Source: Calliphora vicina (lineage: Eukaryota; Arthropoda; Insecta; Diptera; Calliphoridae). From it: a stretch of 64,000 nt of DNA. Each line of letters starts with the position of its first letter. Position 1 is the stretch's first letter. The translations under genes were made by a program, and so were the position numbers. Positions 24,978 to 34,860 of the stretch are shown in pieces. Location of the stretch: positions 26,885,857 to 26,949,856 of the forward strand of contig NC_088781.1 in NCBI RefSeq assembly GCF_958450345.1, given 5' to 3'. Below the pieces are notes generated by a model, which had not been told where the DNA came from, did no database searches, and saw only the letters and a list, made by a program, of their open reading frames with translations.

Positions 24978-27266
24978 CTAAAGAAGAAAAAAATAAAAAG
25001 AAGATACCATTTCATTAAACTTATGTAAATTATAATTTTTTTAAGTCTATCCTTTTGCTTTTAATTTATGTATAAATTAAGTCTTTTTTCATTTTAAAAT
25101 CTCTTTAAAATACTTACCTGTAAACCATTTGTATTTTCCAAAGCCTGACCCAACAACGATTCGCGCATTTCACGATCTCTATCGTGTGAGGTCTCACGAC
25201 TGCGATCACGATTACGTGTCAAAGGATGTTGACCAGCTACGGGGAATTCACGATCGATTAACAAACGTTCAGGACTAATGCCATGTTGGGCACGAAACAA
25301 ATCAGCACTTTTTATTCTTTTCTGGGGAGGAGGCGTCAAATGATTATTACGATTACTATCCGAATCCGATAAATCCCAATGATTAGCCTAAGTATCCATA
25401 AAAAATAAAAGAAAATAGAAAAAAAATATTATAGCAAGCCCTTTCATCTTTTCGCGACAAATCTGTTTTCCGGAAGTGTCTACTTTACTTTATTGCTATT
25501 GTTTGGTTTGGTTCTTACGGGAGACGCTGACGAGGCCTTCAATTCCTGTATGGCAGGGGTATTTCCATTATTTGTATTGTTGTTACTCTTATTATTGTTG
25601 TTGTTGCTGCTGCTGTTATTGTTATTATTGTTGTTGCTGTTGTGATTATTATTGCTGCTGTTGTTATTGTTAATGTTGCTGCTGCTGGTATTATTTAATA
25701 GATTATTTAAAGGTGTTGTCGACCCCAAAGAAGGTGTTGTGAATGGTGAGTTGGAGGAATTGCTTAGAGCCTGGGTGGCGGCTGTCAGAAAATTCAATTT
25801 GTTCGTACTGCCCGATAGTTGACTGTTCAGCGAACTGCTGAGTTTGTTGGAGGGCGTGGAGGAAGCGAGTGTGGGGGTGAATGAGGCCGAAGAGCCATTG
25901 TTGACATCGGCTAGACCACGTATCTGTAGTAAATGGGCGGTTTTTAGGAATTCCGGCAAATGTTCATGACCCACATTGACTTCGCCGTTGTACATAAAGC
26001 TGTAAAGTGTGGGGGGAGGATTAAGGGAAATTTAATTTTATTATTTTAATAGCAAAAGCTGTTTTTCATTAGAAAAAAAAAACACTTCTTTAAATGTGTC
26101 TAAACAAAAAGCTTTTTCACAAACAAAAACATTTTCAATAAACAATTATTTTTCACTAAAAACCTTTTTTAAAAAAAAATAAAAAGCTTTTTCACTAAGA
26201 AACTTTTTTTATTGAAAAACTTTTTTTAATAAAAATATGTTTTACTAAAAAGCTTTTTGAAAAAAGCTTTTTTAGTAAAACATTTTTTTAGTAAAAAAAA
26301 ACTTTTTCATAAAAACGTTTTCATTGAAAAAGCTTATTTTAATGAAAAAAGCTTTGTCAATGAAAATTAAAAAATCTTTTTTCAATAAAAAACTTTTTTA
26401 GTAAAACATGTTTTTTTAGTGAAAAAAGCATTTCCAATTTCAATGCAAACGTTTTTTAGTGAAAAAAGATTTTTCAATGAAAAAGGTTTTTCAATGTAAA
26501 ACTTTTTTTATTCAAAAACCTTTTTTCAATAAAAAAAGTTTTTTTACTTTAATCTTATTAATTGAAAAATCTTTTTTCAGTAAAAAACGTTTGCATTGAA
26601 AAAGCTTTTTTCACTAAAATTTTAATTTTTTAAAAAGGCTTTTTTCACAAAAAAAGCTTTTTATTGAAAAAAGATTTTTTTAATATCCATTGACAAAGCT
26701 TTTGTCATTAAAAAAGTGTTTTTCACTAAACCAAACGTTTTTTTTAATTTTCATTCAAAATGATTTTTTCGTTGAAAAAAAGCTTTTTTTCTCCTTCACA
26801 CTCACCTTAATAAATTCTCCACATCATCGGCCGGCACATCTCTTAATATAACAATGGGATGCTCGCAAGGATTCGCCTTCAACAGCTTGCGAAAATAGGG
26901 ACTGCAAGCACTCAGCACTACCTTGTGAGCGGTAAATGATCTTTCATCACAGGCCAATGTGACATCGACAAAATCTTCTTCATCTCTTAAATGACGAAAT
27001 GAACTCAACATGGAGGTTTGATAATCGTTCCATTTTAAAGCATATTGTTGTTGTTGCTGTTGCAGCTGTTGTTGCTGTAATGTTGCACTGATTATAGCAG
27101 CCGTTTGCTGTTGTTGTGTCTGTTGTTCCATAGCGGATGAAGGTGCTGGCGAAGTGGCCAAATTTGTGTTGGCTGTGGAGGCTGTGGTGGCAGGCGGTAA
27201 AGGTTCCATTTTAACAACCCCTGCGTTATTATTCTCTGCTGTTTGTAATTGTGTTGATTCAGTCAT
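24758..27266 (-). CDS. ab: BTB/POZ transcription factor, probable abrupt orthologue, N-terminal 477 residues, four exons, 3' part outside window
   Basis: Joining 27266-26806, 25999-25519, 25387-25118 and 24977-24758 on the minus strand gives one open frame of 477 codons plus one base. Phases agree at every junction (2, 0, 0, then 1 at the right-hand edge of the missing part). Residues about 75-188 form a BTB/POZ domain of the insect Ttk type, starting YALKWNDYQTSMLSSF, with the family hallmark VVLSACSPYF and ending LLQIRGLADV. BTB domains of this group dimerise, and the proteins are nuclear regulators with C-terminal C2H2 fingers. The wording of the BTB domain and the start MTESTQLQTAENNNAGVVKM match what I recall of Drosophila Abrupt, which controls neuromuscular targeting, dendrite patterning and epidermal fate. 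That match is from memory, not a search. No zinc-finger exon was found to the left, so the gene is partial here. The BTB call is very secure; the symbol less so. Confidence 0.85.
24978..25117 (-). other. ab intron 3 (140 bp)
   Basis: A short intron with donor GTAAGTA and acceptor TTCTTTAG after a pyrimidine-rich stretch. It is AT-rich with no other feature. It lies between complete codons Q404 and K405. Confidence 0.85.
25118..25387 (-). CDS. ab: ab exon 3: linker with basic, nuclear-localisation-like patch
   Basis: This 270-bp exon is in phase 0 at both ends and encodes residues 315-404. It starts ANHWDLSDSDSNRNNH after the acceptor TTAG at 25388 and ends NTNGLQ at CAG|GTAAGTA (25118/25117). 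PPPQKRIKS near residues 333-341 resembles a monopartite nuclear localisation signal. An Arg/Asp-rich mixed-charge stretch follows (RNRDRSRETSHDRDRE). The segment is not low-complexity overall and looks well conserved in style, which supports it as real coding DNA even though no named domain is present. Confidence 0.88.
25388..25518 (-). other. ab intron 2 (131 bp)
   Basis: A short phase-0 intron with donor GTAAGAAC and acceptor ending TACTTAG. No repeats are visible. Confidence 0.85.
25519..25999 (-). CDS. ab: ab exon 2: BTB C-terminus and Ser/Thr/Asn-rich linker
   Basis: The acceptor TTTACAG ends at 26000. The first base completes a Ser codon, giving LLS-FMYNGEVNV. Residues 154-188 finish the BTB fold (LPEFLKTAHLLQIRGL). 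The rest, to residue 314, is a low-complexity linker: a Ser/Thr/Pro-rich part followed by an Asn-dominated tract at about 256-300, encoded by the AAC/AAT-type run at about 25560-25700. The exon closes with ELKASSASP at a canonical donor, CCC|GTAAGA (25519/25518). Exon length is 481 bp, and phase is 2 in, 0 out. The plus-strand Cys/Tyr-rich reading over this tract is a shadow of the Asn run. Confidence 0.9.
26000..26805 (-). other. ab intron 1, splits the BTB domain and is filled with AAGCTT-type repeats
   Basis: This 806-bp phase-2 intron has donor GTGAGTG and acceptor TTTACAG. From about 26045 to 26790 nearly all of it is an irregular array of A-run/T-run units such as AAAAAGCTTTTTTC and AATGAAAAAAG, many centred on the palindrome AAGCTT. 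It is the only one of the three in-gene introns to be repeat-expanded. The same sequence style recurs at 47.0-48.9 and 51.0-52.7 kb. Confidence 0.85.
26806..27266 (-). CDS. ab: ab exon 1: start codon, polyQ and first two thirds of the BTB domain
   Basis: This exon encodes residues 1-153 plus two bases of codon 154. The ATG at 27266-27264 is the first ATG in the frame; the frame stays open further upstream but only through non-ATG codons. Its context, CGCAA before ATG, fits a good fly start. Residues 47-74 contain Gln runs (QQTQQQQ, then LQQQQLQQQQQQ). The BTB domain begins near Y75 and carries DVTLACDERSFTAHK and VVLSACSPYF before the exon ends at ENLL. The donor reads AAG|GTGAG at 26806/26805. 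Reading through it would give Arg and then a stop, so splicing is required. Confidence 0.9.
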
Positions 27267-27740
27267 TTGCGTCGTAGTGTTTGGTTGGGGGGAGGAAATC
27301 AAAATTTGGATTTTGTTTGTTTCTTTTTTTGTTGTTTTGTAATAAGAAGTCAATTTTTTGTTAAGAGATTTTGTTAGTAGTTGTCTATTTTAAAGGGTTT
27401 TTATAGAAAAAACCTTTTAGTTTGTTTTTATGTTTGCTTTTTTTTTTGAGAGTATTGTTTAAATTATTAATAGTTTTATTTTTAATATGCAAACTAGGCC
27501 ATTAAGGATTTTTTGTTGTTTTTTTGGGGGAATTTGTTGTCTTTATAAAATTTTGTTGGGAGGATTTTTTTGTTAATAAAGTATGTTTAGCTAAAGTTCC
27601 ATTGTTTCTTTTTGTGTGTAGGTTTTGTTGTTTGCAAAATTGAAGTTTTGTTTTGTAGATTTTTAACGAAATGACCCAAGCATTTGTTTTGTTGAGTATT
27701 GTATTGTTTAGCTATTAAATTTCAATAAGTGGACGGAATT
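27267..27740 (-). other. predicted 5' untranslated part of ab exon 1
   Basis: On the minus strand a good acceptor (TTTATTTATTTACAG, ending at 27741) lies about 470 bp upstream of the start codon. That suggests a leader exon joined to a more distant 5' exon to the right. The stretch has no ATG in frame with the main ORF. Transcription could instead start inside or beyond it; transcript data would settle this. Confidence 0.4.
27494..27683 (-). promoter_or_regulatory. three minimal upstream ORFs in the predicted ab leader
   Basis: The predicted leader contains exactly three ATGs on the minus strand, and each is followed almost at once by a stop: 27683-27663 (six codons then TAA), 27602-27591 (three codons then TAG) and 27502-27494 (two codons then TAG). 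If this leader is transcribed, they could dampen or condition translation of the main frame. Function is inferred. Confidence 0.35.
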
Positions 27741-28180
27741 CTGTAAATAAATAAAGGGAACATTATAGAATTAGTATTGTAAATATGTAAAATAATAAAT
27801 AAATATTTATTTTTTAAAAAAAAAACACTTAATTTATGATGAAAAGAAACTATTTATCTCAAATAAAAAGGGTATGTTAAGATTTTGAATATTAAACATT
27901 ATTTGTATTATTTTCTATTTAAATGCCTTATACAGCTTTTGTCTATATTTAAAAGCTTATTTTATAGCCTTTATAAGCTATTTATACTTTTCAAAAATTT
28001 TATTTTTTTCAACATTTTTCCTTTTTATTTAATTAAATATAAATTCTATAGCTTATTTACTGAAATCAACTAAATTTAGGGTAATAGTTTGTGTAGGCTT
28101 AGGTTTTATTTTGATTTTAGATAAAATTTAAAGCTTAAAATTTATAAAATATGCAGTTTTCTATTCAATTTGGGCATTTA
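27741..28180. other. AT-rich sequence upstream of the predicted ab leader exon
   Basis: Likely intron or upstream region of ab. No promoter element could be assigned with confidence. Confidence 0.5.
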
Positions 28181-29230
28181 AAGCACTTCCCCATTAAAAA
28201 TCAACAACCCCTGACAGGTGATTTTTTTAAAAAAAAATTGGGAATTTGATAATTCAGTTAAATTAATAAACTATTAAGATTTTTATTAATTTTGGAACTT
28301 TTAAGAAACTCACTCTGTCAAAAATCAACTTCCCCAGACAGGTGATTTTTTAATTAAATTTGGGAATATAACAAATAATTTAAATTTAAAAAATGTGGAG
28401 ATTTCTATTAAATTTGTAACTTTTAAGACATTTTCCCAGGCAAAAATCAACTTCCCCAGATAGGTGATTTTTTAATTAAATTTGAGAATATAAAAATAAT
28501 TTATATTTTTAAAATATGGTGATTTCTATTAAATTTGGAACATTTAACACATTTCTTTTGGCAAAAATCAACTTCCCCTGACAGGTGATTTTTTTAAACA
28601 AATTGGGAATTTGATAAATTTGTAAAATTTATAAAATACTCAGGTTTATATTCAATTTGAAACTTGTAAGACACTTCCTGTAACAAAAATCAAGTTCCCC
28701 AGACAGGTGATTTTTCAATTAAGTTTGGGAATTTGATAAAAAAGTTAAATTTATAAAATAAACAGATTTCTATTCAGTTTTGAACTTTTAAGACACTAAC
28801 TGTGACAAAAATCAACTTCCCCATACAGGTGATTTTTTTAAACAAATTGGGAATTTGATAAATTTGTAAAATTTATAAAATACTCAGGTTTATATTCAAT
28901 TTGAAACTTGTAAGACACTTCCTGTAACAAAAATCAAGTTCCCCAGACAGGTGATTTTTCAATTAAGTTTGGGAATTTGATAAAAAAGTTAAATTTATAA
29001 AATAAACAGATTTCTATTCAGTTTTGAACTTTTAAGACACTAACTGTGACAAAAATCAACTTCCCCAGATAGGTAATTTTATAATTGAATTTGGGAATTT
29101 ATTCAAATATTTAAATTTATTTAATACGCTTATTTCTATTAAATTTGGAACATTTAAGACACATCCCCTGGCAAAAATTAACTTCCCCAGACAGGTGATT
29201 TTTTAATTAAATTTCAGAATTTGATGAGCT
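28180..29230. repeat. 122-bp satellite, first block, nine monomers
   Basis: The GC-richer core ACTTCCCCAGACAGG recurs at about 28203, 28327, 28451, 28573, 28694, 28816, 28936, 29058 and 29182 (spacing 120-125 bp). In good copies it is flanked by AAAAATCA and TGATTTTT, an 8-bp inverted repeat. Two neighbouring dimers, about 28595-28825 and 28838-29065, are almost identical, which indicates a recent roughly 243-bp duplication. Confidence 0.93.
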
Positions 29231-30900
29231 TTGCTTTTTCTATTTAATTGAATGTTATTAACACCTAAATATTGTAGAATAGTTAGTGATGGCTTAAGTT
29301 TTATTTTTTATTTTCCAAGCTTCAAGCATATTTCTGTCAATTACCATAATTTCGAATATTTTTTATTGATGGCTTAGATCTTTTTTAGATTCAAGCTTAA
29401 ATATCTTGTGAACCTACTGTACTTTTTTTGTATTAAACTTAAGTTTCTGACACAATTAAATTTGTTTTACTATTTTTAGAATATTATTTTTTATTATTCT
29501 TTAATAATTTTTAATGAAACCCATAAAATATCGACACAAAATTAACAATATTAAACTTAATTTCTTTAACAAAGACTTTTGAAATTACCATATGACCGGT
29601 ATTGACCTTTTTTTTTGCTTTGCTTTAACTGTTAAACAAAAGAACTTTAAAATAGTTTTAACCAACGTACCATAATGTTAATAAAATGTAAATTAAGATG
29701 AACAAGATTTCTTGCTTAAATCTCATTAAACTTATGAAAGAATAAAAACAAAATAACCATTAACAGTGACACCACAAGAAAAAAAAAAAGTAACTAAATT
29801 GTCATCATTAAGGGGCGTAACTTGCGTAGATTTAATCACTTTTAATACATATTATTACCGCTCTATACTTTACACTCACTCACCTCTACAAAAACAAACA
29901 CTCACCGAAGTAATCAAATGTATTGAAACCTACAACTACAACACAACTAAATTGTAAAGAAAACAGCAACAAAAAAAAAACAATCAAACTCACACAACAA
30001 CTACACACTAAAATAATAAACCTACAACAATGAAGAAAAAATAAAATAAACTATACATTAAAAACAAATACACAATGAACAAGAAAAAAAATGTACAAAC
30101 AAAAAAAAATATAATACATACATACAATAATAAAAACAACAACACAATAATTTTAACCAATGAAAACTACACGCACATTAAATACCAACAACAAAAATAA
30201 ATACATAAATGTACATGTTGGCCAATAAGAGAGATTAAAATAATAAAAAAAATACTCATACAACAACAAACTAAAAATTATTTTTATTTTGTAGTTGTAG
30301 TACGTACTAATAATAACAACAACAACATGTTAGTGTGTGGTAAGAGATCTCTATTTATTGTCGTTGTATTTTAAATACTCTCACCCATACATTTTTAGTG
30401 TTTACAAAAAAAAACACAATTTTTTTTTATTACATAAAGCAGGTTACAATGTTTAATTTATTTTTTCAAACAGTTTTCTATACAATTTCAATAATTTAAA
30501 GATGGAGCTCTAAGTTAGAAAAAAAGAAACACTTTGATTGTTTTTTATTATTATTATTTCTTTAAAGAAGATGGCAGGCAGATGATGGAAAAAACCTTAA
30601 AATAGTTAAAGTAAAAGCAATAAAACAAATATACAAATGACGTCAATACAACTTACAAAATGTGGATTATTTAAAAAAGCCAACGCATTTTAAAATTTAA
30701 ATACCTACACACACACACATTAATTTGTTTTGGTCACTAACTAACATAGTCAAAATTTCAAATGCTTTTAAATTGTTGTAACGGTTTCTATTTTTAAATA
30801 CCAAAAATTAAATAAATTATAAATTGTAATAAAGACACAAAAATGAATATAAAAGATATTGTAAATGAAAAATAATTAATAATATTGTTACAAAAATAAC
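29231..30900. other. non-satellite AT-rich sequence between the two 122-bp blocks
   Basis: Contains an A/C-rich stretch at about 29860-30330 with AAC/ACA trinucleotides and CA tracts. Two strong-looking minus-strand donors (GTGAGTG) lie near 29883 and 29905, but no partner exon can be defined. Confidence 0.5.
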
Positions 30901-31352
30901 ATGTAATTACTTCCCCAGGCACCAGTTATTTTAATGAAATTTTGGGAATTTAAAAAGTTTGTAAAATTTGAAAATATACAGACTTCTATTACATTTAGAA
31001 CTTCAAAATATGCAGATTTTTATTAAATTTAGAAATTTTAAGACACTTCCCAGGCAAAAATCTTCCCTTCCACAGACAGGTGATTTTTTAATTGAATTTG
31101 GGAATTTGATAACAAAAGTGAAATTTATGAAATATGAATATTTCTATTATATTTGGAACTTTTAAGAAACTTCTCCTGGAAAAAATCAACTTCCCGAGAC
31201 AGTTAAAAAATAAGGTAATTATACCCTTCAGCTTCGTGAGAAGGGTATATATAAGTTTGTCATTCCGTTTGTAATTTCTACATTTTTCATTTCCGACCCT
31301 ATAAAGTATATATATTCTGGATCCTTATAGATAGCGGAGTCGATTAAGCCAT

Positions 31353-31356
31353 GTCC

Positions 31357-31388
<32 letters not shown>
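31353..31388 (+). repeat. GTCC(GTCT)8 microsatellite of the mini-me-like element
   Basis: One GTCC followed by eight perfect GTCT units. This tetranucleotide tract is the characteristic internal proto-microsatellite of mini-me elements. Confidence 0.95.
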
Positions 31389-31390
<2 letters not shown>

Positions 31391-31579
31391 TGAAATCAAT
31401 TTTCTGAAGGCCCCAGATATCTCCGGGATCCAAATCTTCAACAATTCTGTCAGACATACTTTCGAGAATTTTGCTATTTAAAATCAGCAAAATCCGTCCA
31501 TAAATAACGGAGATATGAGCAAAAATCCGAGACAACCTCTGAAAATTTCATCAAAAAACACAATGTATTGCATGCTTTG

Positions 31580-32045
31580 ACAAAAAAACAACAAAACGTA
31601 TGTTTGGATGTGCAAGTTTTGTGTATTTTGTTTTTTATTTGTGTTTTGTTTCTTTTGGCATTGTTGTTGTTTTTTATACAACTAAACGTTTGTTTGGTTG
31701 TGTGTTGGTTTTTTTTACAAAAAAGCAACAAATCGTATGCTTGGATGTGCATGCTTTGCGTATTTTGTTTTTTTTTTGTGTTTTGTTTCTTTTGGCGTTG
31801 TTGTTGTTTTTTATACAACTAAACGTTTGTTTGGTTGTGTGTTGGTTTTTTTTACAAAAAAGCAACAAATCGTATGTTTGGATGTGCATGCGTTGCGTAT
31901 TTTGTTTTTCTTTTGTGTTTTGTTTCTTTTGGCGTTGTTGTTTTTTATACAATTAAACGTATGTTTGGATGTGTGTTGGTTTCATTGGCTTGTGTATTTC
32001 GTTTTTTCTTTTGGTGTTTTGTTTCGTTTGGCGTTGTTGTTGTTT
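31580..32045. repeat. 137-bp tandem repeat inside the mini-me-like element
   Basis: GTATGTTTGGATGTGC-type landmarks at 31598, 31735 and 31872 give two exact 137-bp periods. A fourth, shortened copy starts at about 31959. Each has ACAAAAAAGCAACAAATCG, a T/G-rich stretch with TTTTGTTTCTTTTGGCGTTG, and ATACAACTAAACG. Overlapping long frames on both strands are low-complexity by-products. Confidence 0.9.
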
Positions 32046-34219
32046 TTTGTGTTCTTGATAAATTTAGGATGCTGTACGCTGAAAGTGGGCAATGTACATA
32101 CATATGTATATACTAATTATAAAAAATAATAATGCATCCACAACAAAGGTGAAGGGTATATAAGATTCGGCATAGCCGAATATAGCACTTTTACTTGTTT
32201 TTTAATTAAATTTGGTAATTTAATAAAAAAAGTTAAATTTATAAAATACACAGATTTCCATTCATTTTGGAACTTTTAAGACACTGACTGTGACAAAAAT
32301 CAACTTCCCCTGGCAGGTGATTTTATACCTAAATGTGGGAATTTGATAAAATACTTGAATTTATTAAATACACCGATTTTTATTGAAATTGGAACTTTTA
32401 AGACACTAACTGTTACAAAAATAAACTTCCCCAGACAGGAGATTTTTAAATTAAATTTAGGAATTTGATAAAATAGTTGAATTTATTAAATACGCATGTT
32501 TCTATTAAATTTGGAAATTTTCAGACACATCCTATCGCAAAAATCCACTTTCCCAGACAGGTGATTTTATACATAAATTTGGGAATTTGATAAAATAGTT
32601 AAATTTATTAAATACACAGATTTCTATTAAATTTTAAACATTTAAGACACTTCCTTTGGCAAAAATCAACTTCCCCAGACAGGTGATTTTTTAATTGAAT
32701 TTGGGAATTTGATAACAAATGTGAAATTTATGAAATTTAAATATTTCTATTATATTTGGAACTTTTAAGAAACTTCTCCTGAAAAAAAACAACTTCCCGA
32801 GATAGTTAAAAAAATAAGGTGATTTTTTAATTAAATTTTGGAATTTAATAAAAAAAGTTAAATTTATAATATACACAGATTTCTATTAATTTTGGAACTT
32901 TTAAGACACTGACTGTGACAAAAATCAATTTCCCCAGACAGGTGATTTTATACCTAAATGTGGGAATTTGATAAAATAGTTGAATTTATTAAATACACAG
33001 ATTTTTATTCAAATTGGAACTTTTAAGACACTAACTGCTACAAAAATAAACTTCCCCAGACAGGAGATTTTTAAATTAAATTTAGGAATTTGATAAAATA
33101 GTTGAATTTATTAAATACGCATATTTCTATTAAATTTGGAAATTTTAAGACACATCCTATCGCTATAATCAACTTCCCCAGACAGGTGATTTTATACATA
33201 AATTTGGGAATTTGATAAAATAGTTAAATTTATTAAATACACAGATTTCTATTAAATTTTAAACATTTAAGACACTTCCTTTGGCAAAAATCAACTTCCC
33301 CAGACAGGTGATTTTTTAATTGAATTTGGGAATTTGATAACAAATGTGAAATTTATGAAATTTAAATATTTCTATTATATTTGGAACTTTTAAGAAACTT
33401 CTCCTGAAAAAAAAACAACTTCCCGAGATAGTTAAAAAAATAAGTTGATTTTTTAATTCAATTTGGGAATTTAATAAAAAAAGTTAAATTTATAAGATAC
33501 ACAGATTTCTATTAATTTTGGAACTTTTAAGACACTGACTGTGACAAAAATCAACTTCCCCAGACAGGTGATTTTATACTTAAATGTGGGAATTTGATAA
33601 AATAGTTGAATTTATTAATTACACAGATTTTTATTCAAATTGGAACTTTTAAGACACTAACTGCTACAAAAATAAACTTCCCCAGACAGGAGATTTTTAA
33701 ATTAAATTTAGGAATTTGATAAAATAGTTGAATTTATTAAATACGCATATTTCTATTAAATTTGGAAATTTTAAGACACATCCTATCGCTATAATCAACT
33801 TCCCCAGACAGGAGATTTTATACATAAATTTAGGAATTTGATAAAATAGTTAAATGTATTAAATACACAGATTTCTATTAAATTTTAAACATTTAAGACA
33901 CTTCCTTTGGCAAAAATCAACTTCCCCAGACAGGTGATTTTTTAATTAAATTTGGGAATTTGATAAAATAGTAAAATTTATTAAATATACAGCTTTCTAT
34001 TCAATTTGGAACATTTAAAACACTTCTTATGGCAAAAACAAACTTCCCCAGATATGTTATTTTTTAATTAAATTTGGGAATTTGATGACTTTTCTATTTA
34101 ATTGAATGCTGTTAATACCTAAATGTTATTTAACAGTTAGTGTTGGCTTAAGTTTTACATATTTTGAATTTTAGATGAATTTTCCAAGCTTCGAGCTTAT
34201 TTCTTTCAATTAATGGCTG

Positions 34220-34860
34220 TAAGTCTAAAAAGTACATTTTTGAAAAGGTAGCAAATATGTACTACTTTTTTGAGAAAGATTCAAACATTATTTTTAATAA
34301 TAAAACTTTAATTTTACACACAATATCAATTTCCAAAATTTTGTAAAAAAAGTACTTTTTTGGAAAAAGTACCAAATGTGTTTAATAATTCCAATATTTT
34401 AATTTATACATGAAAAAAATTATTTAAAAAGTACCAACCTTGGTTTGAATAGAGCGATATAAACAAAAAGTAATTTTTTGAAAAAGTACCAAAAATGTGT
34501 TTTATTAAAAAATCTTTAATTTAAATAAATACGTATTTAATAAAAAAAAATGTTAAGATATTATTTAAAAAAGTACCAAACATTTTTTAAAACTATGAAA
34601 TAAAATATTACAGTGTTGAACAAAAAATTCATATAAAAATTTGAATTTTTTAGAAAAAGTATCAACAATTTTGTCAAATAAAGCCAAATAAACAAAAAAT
34701 ACTTTCTGAAAAAAGTACCAAAAATTATTTTCAAAAATAAATTTAAATATTTAGATAATCAAAAATACATATAAGTTTCTCAATATTACTAACTAAAAAA
34801 AGTACCAAAAATATTGAATAAGAACCAAATATACAAAAATACATTCTTACTTATAAACAA
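34220..34860. repeat. GTAC repeats adjoining the 122-bp satellite
   Basis: GAAAAAGTACCAAA-type words spaced about 80-100 bp apart, plus strand orientation. No stable period. Confidence 0.7.

Larger units (their letters stand above)
31216..32200 (+). mobile_element. mini-me / DINE-1-like non-autonomous Helitron-type element
   Basis: The 5' end has a hairpin TACCCTTC (31222-31229) paired with GAAGGGTA (31240-31247), followed by AGTTTGTCATTCCGTTTG, CCGACCCTATAAAGTATATA, a TA run and GGAGTCGATTAAGCCATGTC. Next is GTCC plus eight GTCT (31353-31388). The 3' end carries GAAGGGTATATAAG, a perfect hairpin ATTCGGC-ATA-GCCGAAT (32165-32181) and ACTTTTACTTGTTTTT. This layout (central conserved box, TA and GTCY proto-microsatellites, 3' hairpin) is that of the dipteran mini-me/DINE-1 group. 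No transposase is encoded. Both boundaries are fixed by comparison with uninterrupted satellite copies. Size is about 980 bp. Confidence 0.85.
30900..34110. repeat. 122-bp satellite, second block, with five-monomer higher-order repeat
   Basis: Cores occur near 30911, 31068 and 31190. After an insertion they continue near 32304, 32427, 32548, 32670, 32791, 32930, 33050, 33171, 33294, 33418, 33555, 33677, 33797, 33919 and 34045. A variant core, CTTCCCGAGA(T/C)AG, marks every fifth monomer at 31198, 32801 and 33427. The last interval is 626 bp. The first is 1603 bp because it holds the 0.98-kb inserted element. The result is a higher-order unit of about 624 bp. Confidence 0.93.

Noticed and set aside
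25476..25673. Plus-strand Cys/Tyr-rich frame
   Set aside because: It is the antisense reading of the Asn tract in ab exon 2.
27154..27342. Plus-strand frame antisense to ab exon 1
   Set aside because: Shadow of the coding strand; no start context or homology.
29880..29910. Two strong minus-strand splice donors (GTGAGTG) that could end a 5' non-coding ab exon
   Set aside because: No transcription start, acceptor or conserved exon can be paired with them, and single donor matches occur by chance in this much sequence.
31474..32129. Several overlapping frames of 90-140 residues on both strands
   Set aside because: Low-complexity by-products of the T/G-rich 137-bp repeat inside the mini-me-like element. 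Open in multiple frames and repeating the same words.
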